57,244 nt of DNA from Burkholderiales bacterium (GCA_016200895.1 JACQDX010000150.1:1-57244); one strand, 5' to 3'; shown: positions 43,028 to 52,012, numbered from the stretch's first letter. Translations and numbers: made by a program. Notes: generated by a model from the sequence alone, not told the origin.

Positions 43028-43963
43028 CTAGATCAGGGCGACCAGCTCTCCAGAACGACCTGGCAAGCTTGCCCAAGACAATGGGCGTGTCGGTAAGTCA
43101 CTATTCTTGATGGACGCATAGTAGTCCGCCATGGAAATACAACGATAACCTTGCTTGTGCCAGCCTGTCAGCAATTCCTCGAATATGGGGGCGAGTTTTT
43201 GTCCTTCAAGCTCTGCATGCAAGGTAAATACATGATCTCTTGGATTTGCTGTCAGTTTCAGTATGCTGTCAGCGATATTTGACTCGCTAATGACATTGCC
43301 AGCGATGTCGCGTCCCAGCAACTCATCCAGAGTCGGCAGGGTAGTTGGCATCTGTATGCAGGACATGGTCGTATTGCCTACTTGCAGGCGATAAGGGCCC
43401 GCATCTGTATTGGCGAGGCTACCATCATCATTGAGCATGGCGCGCCCGTCAGAGGCGTATTGCATGCCGAACTGGTCAAGCTGGGCAAAAGCGTGATCAT
43501 TCATTTGCCAGCCAGCCGCACCATGGGTTTTTGGTGTTGCGCCAAAGATTTGCTGGAAGCGTTGATGGGCTTGCTGCATTTGCTTGCGGGTCCAGTCCAG
43601 ATCGCGGACGCGCACATTGTCTTGCCAGACTACGTGGTCCCAGGTATGGATGCCGCACTCAAAACCGGCATCACGCACTGCCTGCATTTCAGTCGTGCAG
43701 CTACCTATATCAGGTGCAGGCAAGAACACACCATACATTAGTGTCTTGAATCCATAATGTTCCAGGACCGAGGTGCGCGACACTTTTTGAAAAAAACCAG
43801 GGCGAAACGCCCTGCGCAAGGCCCAGCCTGTGTGGTCCTTGCCCAAAGAAAACAGGAAAGTTGCGCCTGCATTGTGTTTTTTAAGAATGCGCACCAAATT
43901 AGGTACGCCTTCTTTAGTGCCGCGATAGGTATCGACGTCGATCTTGAGAACGATGGTAGGCAT
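43028..43963 (-). CDS. arnD: 4-deoxy-4-formamido-L-arabinose-phosphoundecaprenol deformylase (ArnD)
   Basis: 311 residues, NodB-like CE4 fold. The start IVLKIDVDTYRGTKEGVPNLVRILKKH is the ArnD signature (metal Asp in IDVDT). Further motifs are GFECGIHTWDHVVWQD (metal His residues), GAAGWQMND and PTTLPTLDELLG. It removes the formyl group from undecaprenyl-linked formamido-arabinose after ArnC. It follows the ArnA decarboxylase gene by 19 bp. Confidence 0.93.
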   Translation of the reverse strand: MPTIVLKIDVDTYRGTKEGVPNLVRILKKHNAGATFLFSLGKDHTGWALRRAFRPGFFQKVSRTSVLEHYGFKTLMYGVFLPAPDIGSCTTEMQAVRDAGFECGIHTWDHVVWQDNVRVRDLDWTRKQMQQAHQRFQQIFGATPKTHGAAGWQMNDHAFAQLDQFGMQYASDGRAMLNDDGSLANTDAGPYRLQVGNTTMSCIQMPTTLPTLDELLGRDIAGNVISESNIADSILKLTANPRDHVFTLHAELEGQKLAPIFEELLTGWHKQGYRCISMADYYASIKNSDLPTRPLSWASLPGRSGELVALI

Positions 43964-43982
43964 GTAGTCCAGTATCAGTCCA

Positions 43983-45023
43983 TCAATCCATCAAGGCGCG
44001 TGCTTCGGCTACCTGGCTGCGGTAAGCGTCGAAAATATTGCGCATGGTGTCTGGCATGGTCGTCACTGGCTTCCAGCCCAGCTCTTCACAGGTGTTGGTG
44101 ATTTTTGGTACACGGTTTTGTACGTCCTGATAGCCTTTGCCGTAGTAGGCTGCAGAAGTGGTTTCTGTCAGTTCTACTTTTTTGGCTGTTTCAGCATACT
44201 CTGGATATTCAGCCGCCAGATCCAGCATCATGTGTGCCAGTTCGCGGATGGAGAAATTATTGGTCGGGTTGCCGATGTTGTAGATCTTGCCGCTGGCGAT
44301 GCCGTTTTTGTTATCAATAATGCGCATAAGGGCATCTATGCCGTCATCGATATAGGTGAATGCACGTTTTTGCGCGCCACCATCAACGAGGGAAATGTTT
44401 TCGCCACGGACGATATGACCAAAGAATTGCGTCACGACGCGTGAACTGCCTTCTTTTGGTGTGTGGATATTATCAAGGCCAGCACCGATCCAGTTGAATG
44501 GACGGAACAGGGTGAAGTTCAGGCCTTCCATGCCATAACCCCAGATTACGCGGTCCATCAATTGTTTGGCGCAAGAATAAATCCAGCGTGGTTTATTGAT
44601 AGGGCCGCAAATCAGTTCAGATTCTTCGGGATCAAATTCTTCATCATGGCACATGCCATAGACTTCAGAAGTGGAGGGGAATACCAGATGCTTGCCATAT
44701 TTTGCAGCAGAGCGAACGATAGGCAGGTTGGCCTCAAAGTCCAGCTCAAACACACGTAAAGGCTGTTTTACATAAGTCGATGGCGTGGCAATCGCTACCA
44801 GAGGCAGGATGACATCGCACTTCTTGACATGGTATTCAACCCATTCTTTATTGATGGTGATGTCACCTTCAAAGAAATGCATGCGCGGATGATTAATCAT
44901 GTCGCCCAGACGCTCGGTTTGCATGTCCATGCCATACACTTCCCAGTCTGTCGTTTCCAGAATGCGCTTGGACAAATGGTGGCCGATAAAACCGTTCACG
45001 CCGAGTATGAGGACTTTTTTCAT
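43983..45023 (-). CDS. arnA: UDP-glucuronate decarboxylase, stand-alone C-terminal domain of ArnA
   Basis: 346 residues, NAD-dependent short-chain dehydrogenase/epimerase fold. GVNGFIGHHL (from residue 8) binds NAD. The catalytic residues of E. coli ArnA are all present at the same spacing: S119, E120 (STSEVYG), Y149 and K153 (YSCAK), R304 (GYQDVQNR). It oxidatively decarboxylates UDP-glucuronate to the 4-keto pentose. In E. coli this domain is fused to a formyltransferase; here the formyltransferase is a separate gene directly upstream (45081-46007), so ArnA is split. UDP-xylose synthase is an unlikely alternative given R304. Confidence 0.92.
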   Translation of the reverse strand: MKKVLILGVNGFIGHHLSKRILETTDWEVYGMDMQTERLGDMINHPRMHFFEGDITINKEWVEYHVKKCDVILPLVAIATPSTYVKQPLRVFELDFEANLPIVRSAAKYGKHLVFPSTSEVYGMCHDEEFDPEESELICGPINKPRWIYSCAKQLMDRVIWGYGMEGLNFTLFRPFNWIGAGLDNIHTPKEGSSRVVTQFFGHIVRGENISLVDGGAQKRAFTYIDDGIDALMRIIDNKNGIASGKIYNIGNPTNNFSIRELAHMMLDLAAEYPEYAETAKKVELTETTSAAYYGKGYQDVQNRVPKITNTCEELGWKPVTTMPDTMRNIFDAYRSQVAEARALMD

Positions 45024-45080
45024 AATGAATTCTTTTTAAAGTAAATGTTGATTGCCAGTTCAGATGCACAAAACAAAGGC

Positions 45081-46007
45081 TTATGCCGCTTGCTTCAATA
45101 TGACCGCCAATTCCTGCGCGCTCACGATTTTGCCATCCGTTAACAATTCAATAATATGCAGTGCATGACCATCGCCACACACGCCAAGGACGACATTATC
45201 TACTACATGTAAGCCTGTCGGCAAATTTGCCGTATCAGTTTTGGATAAGCGTGCTTTTCCGATAACAAAATGCTGACCAGCCTGGTCTGTAAACGCACCA
45301 GGGTAGGGCGGGGCAACCGCTCTGTGCAGGTTATACACTTGCTGGGCAGTTTGTTGCCAGTTGATACGTCCATCCTCCGGTTTGCGGCCACCGAAGTAAC
45401 TGCCTGCAGTTAAATCATTAGGCAAACGTCTGGCCGTACCTGCAATCAAGTCTGGCAGTGCATTCCAAAGGCATTGTTCTGCCGCTACAGTCAGCTTGCC
45501 AAATACCTCATAGGCTGTGTCATCGGGCAAGATGGGTGCAGATACTTGAGCCAAGATATCACCAGCATCGGGTTTCAAGGCCATTTCATGCAGGGTTGCA
45601 CCAGTTTCAGTTTCACCATGCAATACAGCCCAATTGACCGGTACACGGCCACGGTATTTGGGCAGTAAAGATCCATGCAGGTTATAAGCACCACGTTTTG
45701 CCAATGCCAATACATCCAGCGGTAGCATGTGACGGTAATAAAAGCTGAAAATGAAATCTGGCGCTATAGCTGCTACCTGCTCTTTCAACTCAGCTGATTT
45801 TGGATCATCAGGTGTGATGCAGGGTATGCCTTGCTCACGACAAAGATCAGCCACTGATTCAAACCAGATGGTTTCTGCCGGATTGTCAGTATGGCTGACG
45901 ACCAGTTTGATGGCTATGCCGCGCGCCAGCAAAGTCTTGATGCAACGCACACCAACGCTATGATAGGCAAAAACCACTGCTGTTGCAGGGGATGCTGATG
46001 TAGTCAT
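45081..46007 (-). CDS. Formyltransferase, stand-alone N-terminal domain of ArnA
   Basis: The start is the ATG at 46005-46007, giving 308 residues; a longer reading to 46073 overlaps arnC and is not needed. The active-site residues match ArnA: N109, H111 (NLHGSLLP) and D147 (KPDAGD, 36 residues after H111 as in E. coli). It transfers a formyl group from N10-formyltetrahydrofolate to UDP-4-amino-4-deoxy-arabinose, made by ArnB. A C-terminal OB-like part (DGKIVSAQELA) is present. It is separated from arnC by 10 bp. Confidence 0.9.
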   Translation of the reverse strand: MTTSASPATAVVFAYHSVGVRCIKTLLARGIAIKLVVSHTDNPAETIWFESVADLCREQGIPCITPDDPKSAELKEQVAAIAPDFIFSFYYRHMLPLDVLALAKRGAYNLHGSLLPKYRGRVPVNWAVLHGETETGATLHEMALKPDAGDILAQVSAPILPDDTAYEVFGKLTVAAEQCLWNALPDLIAGTARRLPNDLTAGSYFGGRKPEDGRINWQQTAQQVYNLHRAVAPPYPGAFTDQAGQHFVIGKARLSKTDTANLPTGLHVVDNVVLGVCGDGHALHIIELLTDGKIVSAQELAVILKQAA

Positions 46008-46017
46008 CTCTGCTTTC

Positions 46018-46983
46018 TTAATTAACTTCAGGTAAATCCGGAGTGGATTGTTCAAGTATGGTTTGCACCACATAACGTGGACGACCGCGTACTTGTTGGT
46101 AAATGCGCCCTACATATTCACCCAGTAAACCTATACCGAACAGAATGACGCCCATCAGGAAGAATGCAATGGCAAACAGCGTGAACAGGCCTTCAGCCTC
46201 TGCGCCCAGCACAAAGCGGCGTACCAGCAACAACAAGACCAGGCCACCAGACAAGATCGAGAGCACCATACCCAGCATCGAAAACCATTGCAAGGGCATG
46301 ATGGAAAAACCGGTCATCAAGTCAAAATTCAGGCGTATCAGGCTATAAATCGAATATTTTGACTCTCCTGCAGATCGTTCCTCATGTTCAACGATGATTT
46401 CTGTCGGCTTGCGCGCAAAAGTATATGCCAGGGCAGGGACGAAGGTATTCACTTCGCTGCACTGATTGATCAGGTTAATTACATTACGGCCATAGGCGCG
46501 CAACATATTCCCTTGATCTGTGATCTTGATACGCGTGATCTTCTCGCGGAAGCGGTTCATCGCCTTGGATGCATAGGTGCGCCAGGCAGAATCCTGACGT
46601 TTGCGGCGTATTGAGCCTACGTAATCATAGCCTTCACGCATTTTATCGACGAGGGCACCGATTTCTTCTGGAGGATTTTGCAAATCGGCATCCAGGGTGA
46701 CAACGATCTCACCTCGTGTAGCTTCAAAGCCAGCCAGAATAGCCATGTGCTGACCGTAATTGCCATTGAACAGCACGACGCGCGTAACATCAGGGCGCAG
46801 GCGATACTGGTCAGCCAGCAAGACAGGCGTATTATCGCGGCTGCCATCGTTGACAAAGACAACTTCATAGCTGATGCCGCGTGCTGCCAGCGTATCAAGC
46901 GCCGGATACAGGCGTTCAAACAGTTTGGCCAAGCCAGCTTCTTCGTTATATACAGGTATGACAACAGAGAGTTCGGGTTTCAT
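46018..46983 (-). CDS. arnC: Undecaprenyl-phosphate 4-deoxy-4-formamido-L-arabinose transferase (ArnC)
   Basis: 321 residues. A GT2 glycosyltransferase with IPVYNEEAGL at the N-terminus, DXD-like LDADLQNPPEEI, and EHEERSAGESKYSIYSL. Two C-terminal membrane helices follow (FSMLGMVLSILSGGLVLLLL and FTLFAIAFFLMGVILFGIGLL), ending RPRYVVQ. It transfers formamido-arabinose to undecaprenyl phosphate. It follows arnB by 19 bp. Confidence 0.94.
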   Translation of the reverse strand: MKPELSVVIPVYNEEAGLAKLFERLYPALDTLAARGISYEVVFVNDGSRDNTPVLLADQYRLRPDVTRVVLFNGNYGQHMAILAGFEATRGEIVVTLDADLQNPPEEIGALVDKMREGYDYVGSIRRKRQDSAWRTYASKAMNRFREKITRIKITDQGNMLRAYGRNVINLINQCSEVNTFVPALAYTFARKPTEIIVEHEERSAGESKYSIYSLIRLNFDLMTGFSIMPLQWFSMLGMVLSILSGGLVLLLLVRRFVLGAEAEGLFTLFAIAFFLMGVILFGIGLLGEYVGRIYQQVRGRPRYVVQTILEQSTPDLPEVN

Positions 46984-47002
46984 TGGTATTGTTCTGCCGA
47001 TT

Positions 47003-48130
47003 TCAGAGAAGGCAGGATTTTACCGCAGACACGACTCTTTCGACATCTTCTGTATTCATTGCTGGAAATAATGGCAAAGTAACAATCTGTTTGCCTATGT
47101 GCTCTGCAATCGGGAACATGCCATCAGTAAAGCCGCGCTCGCGGTACAGACTGAACAGATGGATGGCGCGGTAGTGATAACCCAGGCCAATTTGCCGATC
47201 CAGCATTTGCTGCATGAAGGCTGCACGGTTGACGCTTTCTGGCAAGACCAGGTGGAACATATGCCAGTTACTGTTTTCAAAGTCCGCAACAGGCAATTCT
47301 GCACCTGTCTTTTGCTCAAAGTCAGCGCCAAAGCTTGTGAAGTAATGTTTTGCCAATGCCGCGCGCTTGGCATTGAACTCTGCCAGGTGCTTCATTTGCC
47401 CCAGGCCTATGGCTGCGGCAATATCGGTCATATTGTATTTGCCACCCAGCACATCAACATCTATACCGTCGAGCCCGCTGCGAGTCACGCCTTGTAGCCT
47501 GTATTTTTCTGCCAGGCGTACTTCTTCTGCATTATTCAAGGCAAGGCAGCCACCTTCGCCTGTCATGATGTTTTTATTGACCTGAAAGCTGAATGAAGCA
47601 AAATCACCGAAAGAGCCTATGCGCTTACCTTTCCAACTAGAACCTATAGCTTGCGCGGCATCTTCTATGACACGCAGTTTATATTTATCTGCAATCGCAT
47701 ACAACCTGTCCATATTGCAAGGCAGGCCGCACATGTGCACGGGAATAATCGCCTTGGTACGAGGCGTGATCACTGCCTCGACTTTGTCCAGGTCGATATT
47801 ATGTGTTTTGGGATCAATATCGGCAAACACAGGCGTCGCACCTGTCTCTATGATGACATTGGCCGTCGCTACCCATGAATTTGGCGTGGTGATGACTTCA
47901 TCGCCTGAGCCTATGCCAGCAATGCGCAGGGCAATTTCCATGGTGCAGGTACCGGAATTGAAGGTACGTACAGGGCGGCCACCAAAATATTCAGACAATT
48001 GCGCTTCCAGCGCCTGTACTTTGGGGCCATTGGTCAGCCAGCCAGAGCGCAAGACTTCTGTGACAGCAGCGATGGTTTCTTCATCGATAGTTGGTTTGGT
48101 AAAAGACAGAAATTTGGATGCGTCACTCAT
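47003..48130 (-). CDS. arnB: UDP-4-amino-4-deoxy-L-arabinose aminotransferase (ArnB)
   Basis: 375 residues, DegT/DnrJ/EryC1 fold. The PLP lysine is K186 in QVNKNIMTGEGG. SFTKPTIDEETIAAVTEVLRSGWLTNGP at the start is typical of ArnB. It makes UDP-L-Ara4N from the 4-keto sugar with glutamate as amino donor. It follows the ArnE/F-like gene by 64 bp. Confidence 0.94.
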   Translation of the reverse strand: MSDASKFLSFTKPTIDEETIAAVTEVLRSGWLTNGPKVQALEAQLSEYFGGRPVRTFNSGTCTMEIALRIAGIGSGDEVITTPNSWVATANVIIETGATPVFADIDPKTHNIDLDKVEAVITPRTKAIIPVHMCGLPCNMDRLYAIADKYKLRVIEDAAQAIGSSWKGKRIGSFGDFASFSFQVNKNIMTGEGGCLALNNAEEVRLAEKYRLQGVTRSGLDGIDVDVLGGKYNMTDIAAAIGLGQMKHLAEFNAKRAALAKHYFTSFGADFEQKTGAELPVADFENSNWHMFHLVLPESVNRAAFMQQMLDRQIGLGYHYRAIHLFSLYRERGFTDGMFPIAEHIGKQIVTLPLFPAMNTEDVERVVSAVKSCLL

Positions 48131-48194
48131 GGTGAACCTTTCTATAAAACGAAACTATTCTTGTGGAATATGAGAAGCGGGCCAATGAAGCGAT

Positions 48195-48566
48195 TCAGCT
48201 TTTTACCAGCAAGGCCACGCCAATGATGATGACGCCAATTGCCACCATCCTTTGTATGGAAATGACCTCCCCCAAAAGATACCAGGCACCGATGGCGTTG
48301 ACGATGTAGCCTAAGGATAGCAACGGGTAGGCAATGCTGACATCAACACGCGACAAACCTATGATCCAGACTACAACTGAAATCACGTAGCAGGTCAGGC
48401 CACCAATAATGGGGAGTTGAGTCGCCAGTTTGATGCCGATCGAAAACCAGTTCTCCGCTGTCAGGTGAATTGCCCCAACTGCATTGGTACCCGCTTTCAG
48501 TAAAAGCTGGGCAACAGCATTGAGCATGATGCCGGTAAAGATAAAGCCAAAGGTGTTGATATTCAT
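48195..48566 (-). CDS. ArnE/ArnF-like small multidrug resistance-type flippase subunit
   Basis: 123 residues with four membrane segments (from NTFGFIFTGIMLNAVAQLLLKAG; then LPIIGGLTCYVISVVVWIIGL; ISIAYPLLSLGYIVNAIGAWYLLGE with the EmrE-like conserved positions; MVAIGVIIIGVALLV). In E. coli the undecaprenyl-phosphate-L-Ara4N flippase is an ArnE-ArnF heterodimer from two genes. Only one such gene is here, so it may act as a homodimer or with a partner elsewhere. It lies 6 bp after arnT. Confidence 0.85.
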   Translation of the reverse strand: MNINTFGFIFTGIMLNAVAQLLLKAGTNAVGAIHLTAENWFSIGIKLATQLPIIGGLTCYVISVVVWIIGLSRVDVSIAYPLLSLGYIVNAIGAWYLLGEVISIQRMVAIGVIIIGVALLVKS

Positions 48567-48572
48567 AATTAT

Positions 48573-50264
48573 TTATTTGTTTTTATTGACCAGATTGGCG
48601 ACGATCACGCGTCGAGGATCTTTGGCAATTATTCGCATTGGGAAATCAGTTTTTTTCAAGTCTTCATAAATATCATTACGCAAGATGGCAACCGCAGCTT
48701 CGCCCTTGTCTTGATGCGACTGCCATTTTTTGACAAAGTCTTCGCGCTTCGGTATCCACAATTCTGGCTGCTGCTCAAGTCCAAATTGCATTTCGTCGGG
48801 GAACTCAACCAGTGTTGTAGTACGTTCCAGATAAAACGGCAATGCCTGTTCATAGCGGCCAACTGCATAGAAAGGGGTCGCGGGCGAAATCAATTCAGCC
48901 TTGATTGCAGGTATGTATTCGCTGCCTGCCATATATTTACCCCAAGAATTGTGTCCCAGGAAGCCAATTTGCCCGACCAGATAACCGCTGGCAGCCAGAC
49001 AGATGATGGCCCAATCTTTCCCAGTTGTGCCCTTGTTTGCCAGTAACCAGGTGGACAGGCCGCCCGCTATAGACAGCACAATGACAGCAATTATCCACGG
49101 TGTATAAGCGATCGCCAAAGGACGGTCAAATTCATCAGCAGCATCCAACTTGCCCAGATAAGTTATCAAACCAACGGCGATAGCTATACCAAATACAATA
49201 AACAGAATGCCAGCAGTTTTTACCGGACGACTATCGGTCTGTTCCAGGTGGCGGGCAATCAAGAGAGCCAGGGCAGGAAATATTGGCAGGATATAGCCTG
49301 GTAATTTAGAGCCAGAAATACTGAAAAAGAAAAACAGGAAAGCAGCCCAGATAAACAGCATCTTCCTGGGTTGAAAGCCTGGGGCTTTATCTTTGGCGCC
49401 GGACCAGAGTCCTTGCAACAAGACGCCTATCCAGGGGACGATACCCAGAATAAGCAAGGGAATAAAGTAATGCCAAGGTCCGCCGCGTTTGTGTACAGTA
49501 CTGGTAAAACGCTGAAAATGCTCGTGGATAAAGAAAAAATGAGGATGCTCAGGATTTTTTATCGCGATTAAAATAAACCACGGTGCTGTGATAGCAAAAA
49601 ACAGGACTAAACCCTTACCCATGTGCAGGCGTTTCCATAAACCCCAGTCACGCGTCACCAGGGTGTAAATAACCAATACCCCCCCTGGCAATACAAATCC
49701 GATCAAGCCTTTTGACATCGTCGCCAACGCCATACCCGCCCAACACACCAGCATGGCATTGCGTTCAGTCTTGCTGTTGGCACCTGCCATTTGCGCGACC
49801 AGCAAGCCACATAAGGCCAGAGTCATCATGCCAGACAAACCCATGTCCAGAGAATTGACATGGCCCATGCCAGCCCACCAGAAACTCGAGCCCAATACCA
49901 AGGCAGCAACGATGCCAACGCGGCGGCTGAATATCTTGTTACCGGTATAAGCCACGGCGGCAACGCCCAGCAAACCGCTCAAACCAGTCCACAAGCGCGC
50001 TTGCCAGTCACCCAGGCCGAATAAGGCAAAGGTCAGGGCATTCATCCAGTTTTGCAGGGGAGGTTTTTCAAAATACTTGATGCCGTTCAGGCGCAAGGTG
50101 ATCCAGTCACCTGAGGCCAGCATTTCGCGCCCCATTTCGGCGTAACGGCCTTCATCGGTCGGCACCAGGGTCCTGGCACCCAGCATATAAAACCAGACCA
50201 ACAAGAAGGCGATAGTCAGCGCCCATAATGTACGTGGTGAATCGTAAGGGGAGGTCTTGGTCAT
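48573..50264 (-). CDS. arnT: Lipid A 4-amino-4-deoxy-L-arabinose transferase (ArnT)
   Basis: 563 residues. A GT83-type integral membrane glycosyltransferase with a long series of hydrophobic helices and the N-terminal periplasmic-loop motif PTDEGRYAEMGREM (D37, E38), followed by NGIKYFEKPPLQNW. The C-terminal soluble part lies in the periplasm. It moves L-Ara4N from undecaprenyl phosphate to lipid A, which lowers the negative charge and gives polymyxin resistance. Its start overlaps the Mth938-like gene by 4 nt (ATGA), indicating coupled translation. Confidence 0.93.
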   Translation of the reverse strand: MTKTSPYDSPRTLWALTIAFLLVWFYMLGARTLVPTDEGRYAEMGREMLASGDWITLRLNGIKYFEKPPLQNWMNALTFALFGLGDWQARLWTGLSGLLGVAAVAYTGNKIFSRRVGIVAALVLGSSFWWAGMGHVNSLDMGLSGMMTLALCGLLVAQMAGANSKTERNAMLVCWAGMALATMSKGLIGFVLPGGVLVIYTLVTRDWGLWKRLHMGKGLVLFFAITAPWFILIAIKNPEHPHFFFIHEHFQRFTSTVHKRGGPWHYFIPLLILGIVPWIGVLLQGLWSGAKDKAPGFQPRKMLFIWAAFLFFFFSISGSKLPGYILPIFPALALLIARHLEQTDSRPVKTAGILFIVFGIAIAVGLITYLGKLDAADEFDRPLAIAYTPWIIAVIVLSIAGGLSTWLLANKGTTGKDWAIICLAASGYLVGQIGFLGHNSWGKYMAGSEYIPAIKAELISPATPFYAVGRYEQALPFYLERTTTLVEFPDEMQFGLEQQPELWIPKREDFVKKWQSHQDKGEAAVAILRNDIYEDLKKTDFPMRIIAKDPRRVIVANLVNKNK

Positions 50265-50638
50265 GCAGCTTCCATAATCAGGGCCAGCGCAACCTTGCGG
50301 CCTTCAGCCATAAGAATATTATAGGTACGGCAGGCAGCCTGATTGTCCATGCATTCCACGCCTATGCGTTTGGCGGCCAGTGCAGCAGTCAGTTTGGGAT
50401 GAACAAAGCGCTGCTTGTTACCAGTGCCCAAAATGACAACATCGGGCACAGTGGCTTCGATTTGCGCAAAGTCGGCATTGTTCAATTGCTCAAAACTGAT
50501 GGCCGACCATTGCTGAGGTTTGGCTTCTGGCAGTACGATCAGGCTGTGGGTATAAGTAATTGCATTAATTTCTACACTGTCTTTTTCATAAGCAGTGATG
50601 GTCTGGTATTGCTGCGTAGGAGTAGAGTGCAACTTCAT
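50261..50638 (-). CDS. Mth938-like domain protein (DUF498 family)
   Basis: 125 residues. A small soluble alpha/beta protein with DVVILGTGNKQRFVHPKLTAALAAKRIGVECMDNQAACRTYNILMAEGR, the defining Mth938/DUF498 (NDUFAF3-like) core. No reaction is known. It overlaps arnT by 4 nt, so it is the first translated gene of the arn unit; whether it has a role in L-Ara4N synthesis is unclear. A TACAAT (minus strand, 50675-50680) upstream may be its promoter -10. Confidence 0.85.
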   Translation of the reverse strand: MKLHSTPTQQYQTITAYEKDSVEINAITYTHSLIVLPEAKPQQWSAISFEQLNNADFAQIEATVPDVVILGTGNKQRFVHPKLTAALAAKRIGVECMDNQAACRTYNILMAEGRKVALALIMEAA

Positions 50639-50722
50639 CGATATAGCTCAAGTGTTAAGACCGTAAAGAGGCGCATTGTAACGTTTTTTATCCACTTTCA
50701 TGGGATGCTTAAAGCTACGGGT

Positions 50723-51640
50723 CTATTTTTTTGACCATGCATCCCAGCCAACGCGGGTAATTTTGGCGATAGTTAAATTGCGGGACGCATGGGGCGCCTT
50801 GCTATCCGTCAAAAAAACGGCCACCAGCATATGATGACCATTAGGCAAAGTAACAATGCCTACGTCATTATGGGCTGCGGTCAGACTGCCATGGGTCGGT
50901 GAGCTGCCAGCTTTGTGGATCACTGGTGCGCCAGCAGGCAGTAAAGCCTTGATGCGGGCAGCGTTGGGGTTGGGAGTGGCGCTGGAGTTGGCACTGGGGC
51001 TTGGGCCAGTTTCAGTATCCGTCATCCATTTCACCAACAAGTCGTGACTTTTAGGACTCAGTGCTTTGCCTTGTTGCAAAGCTTGCAGCAATTTGATCAT
51101 AGCTTTGGGTGTGGCCGTGTTGCGGTATTGCATATTCCAGGATTTTGCCATTTCCTTTTCTGTATCCAGGACTTTGATATCTTTTATGTCCAGCTGCGCC
51201 AGATATTGCATGACCGCAGTTGGTCCGCCCAGCAGGCGCAGCAAGGCATCGCTGGCCGTTCCATCGCTGTCGACAATGGCGTGATGCATCAATTCCTTGA
51301 CGGTAATCTTGAAATTGCCGTCCGGGTGTTCGTCACGTAGAGGGCTGGCTTGTTCTGCCGCCATCAAATCCTCTTTGCTGACGGTGACTTTTTGATCCAG
51401 CTGGAATTTGTTTTTATCGGCTGCGGCCAATGCTGCCATAACGATAGGCAATTTACTGACACCCTGCATGGGAGCTGGCGTATCAGGCAATATCCACAAG
51501 CTTTGCCCGGTTTCCAACACCAAAAGACTGGCGCTTAGCCTTCCACCACTGTCCATGGCGATGGATTCGATCACATTTTGTGCAAAGGCCGCATTCACAC
51601 TGACCATACTGAACAATAGGGATAAGAGCAGTTTTTTCAT
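50723..51640 (-). CDS. Class A beta-lactamase-like protein with altered catalytic motifs
   Basis: 305 residues with signal peptide MKKLLLSLLFSMVSVNAAFA. The fold motifs of a PER/VEB-like class A enzyme are easy to follow, but key residues differ. The S-x-x-K motif is read as G60-V-S-K63, so the nucleophile is a glycine, with a serine two positions on. S125-D-G127 stands for SDN. K243-A-G245 stands for KTG, followed by HGSLTAAHNDVGIVTLPNGHH, a classic class A stretch. A Pro/Ser/Ala/Asn-rich insert sits at about 213-226. So it is probably not an active beta-lactamase, unless the neighbouring serine compensates. It could be a pseudoenzyme or have another peptidoglycan role. It lies upstream of the arn cluster on the same strand. 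Confidence 0.85.
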   Translation of the reverse strand: MKKLLLSLLFSMVSVNAAFAQNVIESIAMDSGGRLSASLLVLETGQSLWILPDTPAPMQGVSKLPIVMAALAAADKNKFQLDQKVTVSKEDLMAAEQASPLRDEHPDGNFKITVKELMHHAIVDSDGTASDALLRLLGGPTAVMQYLAQLDIKDIKVLDTEKEMAKSWNMQYRNTATPKAMIKLLQALQQGKALSPKSHDLLVKWMTDTETGPSPSANSSATPNPNAARIKALLPAGAPVIHKAGSSPTHGSLTAAHNDVGIVTLPNGHHMLVAVFLTDSKAPHASRNLTIAKITRVGWDAWSKK

Positions 51641-52012
51641 GGTAGTTTCTACTGGATTAAGTACATACTCTATATGTGCGCCTGGGGTTGATAGTCAATA
51701 TTAATTCAATATTCAATATGTAATATTCAGACCCGCAACATGCGTTTTTGTTCTCGATCACATATATGTCCAAGTGCATTAGGTTGTAAAACCATCATTT
51801 ACGATACATGATGCGACTCTATCCATGCAAATCTCTTCTGGAATTCAGCTTTTGCTAAGTTCTGATTGATAAAATTCGGCGCATTGTGCAGAATGGAACG
51901 TTTGGCAGTGCAGCATTTCTGTGTTGCAGCTTATCATGCGCTTTCATCCAATTTCAGCTTAGCTCTGAAGCTGGATGCAGCCAACTTATGAATATTATCA
52001 AGGATTGCAGCG
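51641..52012. other. Divergent intergenic region, beta-lactamase-like / alaA
   Basis: About 370 bp with no gene, holding the promoters of both neighbours. It contains three direct TCAATAT copies (starts 51695, 51706, 51713) about 55 bp upstream of the beta-lactamase-like start, a possible operator. A stem CAGCTT (51955-51960) / AAGCTG (51968-51973) with further pairing of CATC/GATG lies just before alaA. A 23-codon frame from the ATG at 51988 overlaps the alaA start and may be a chance or leader peptide. Confidence 0.6.
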
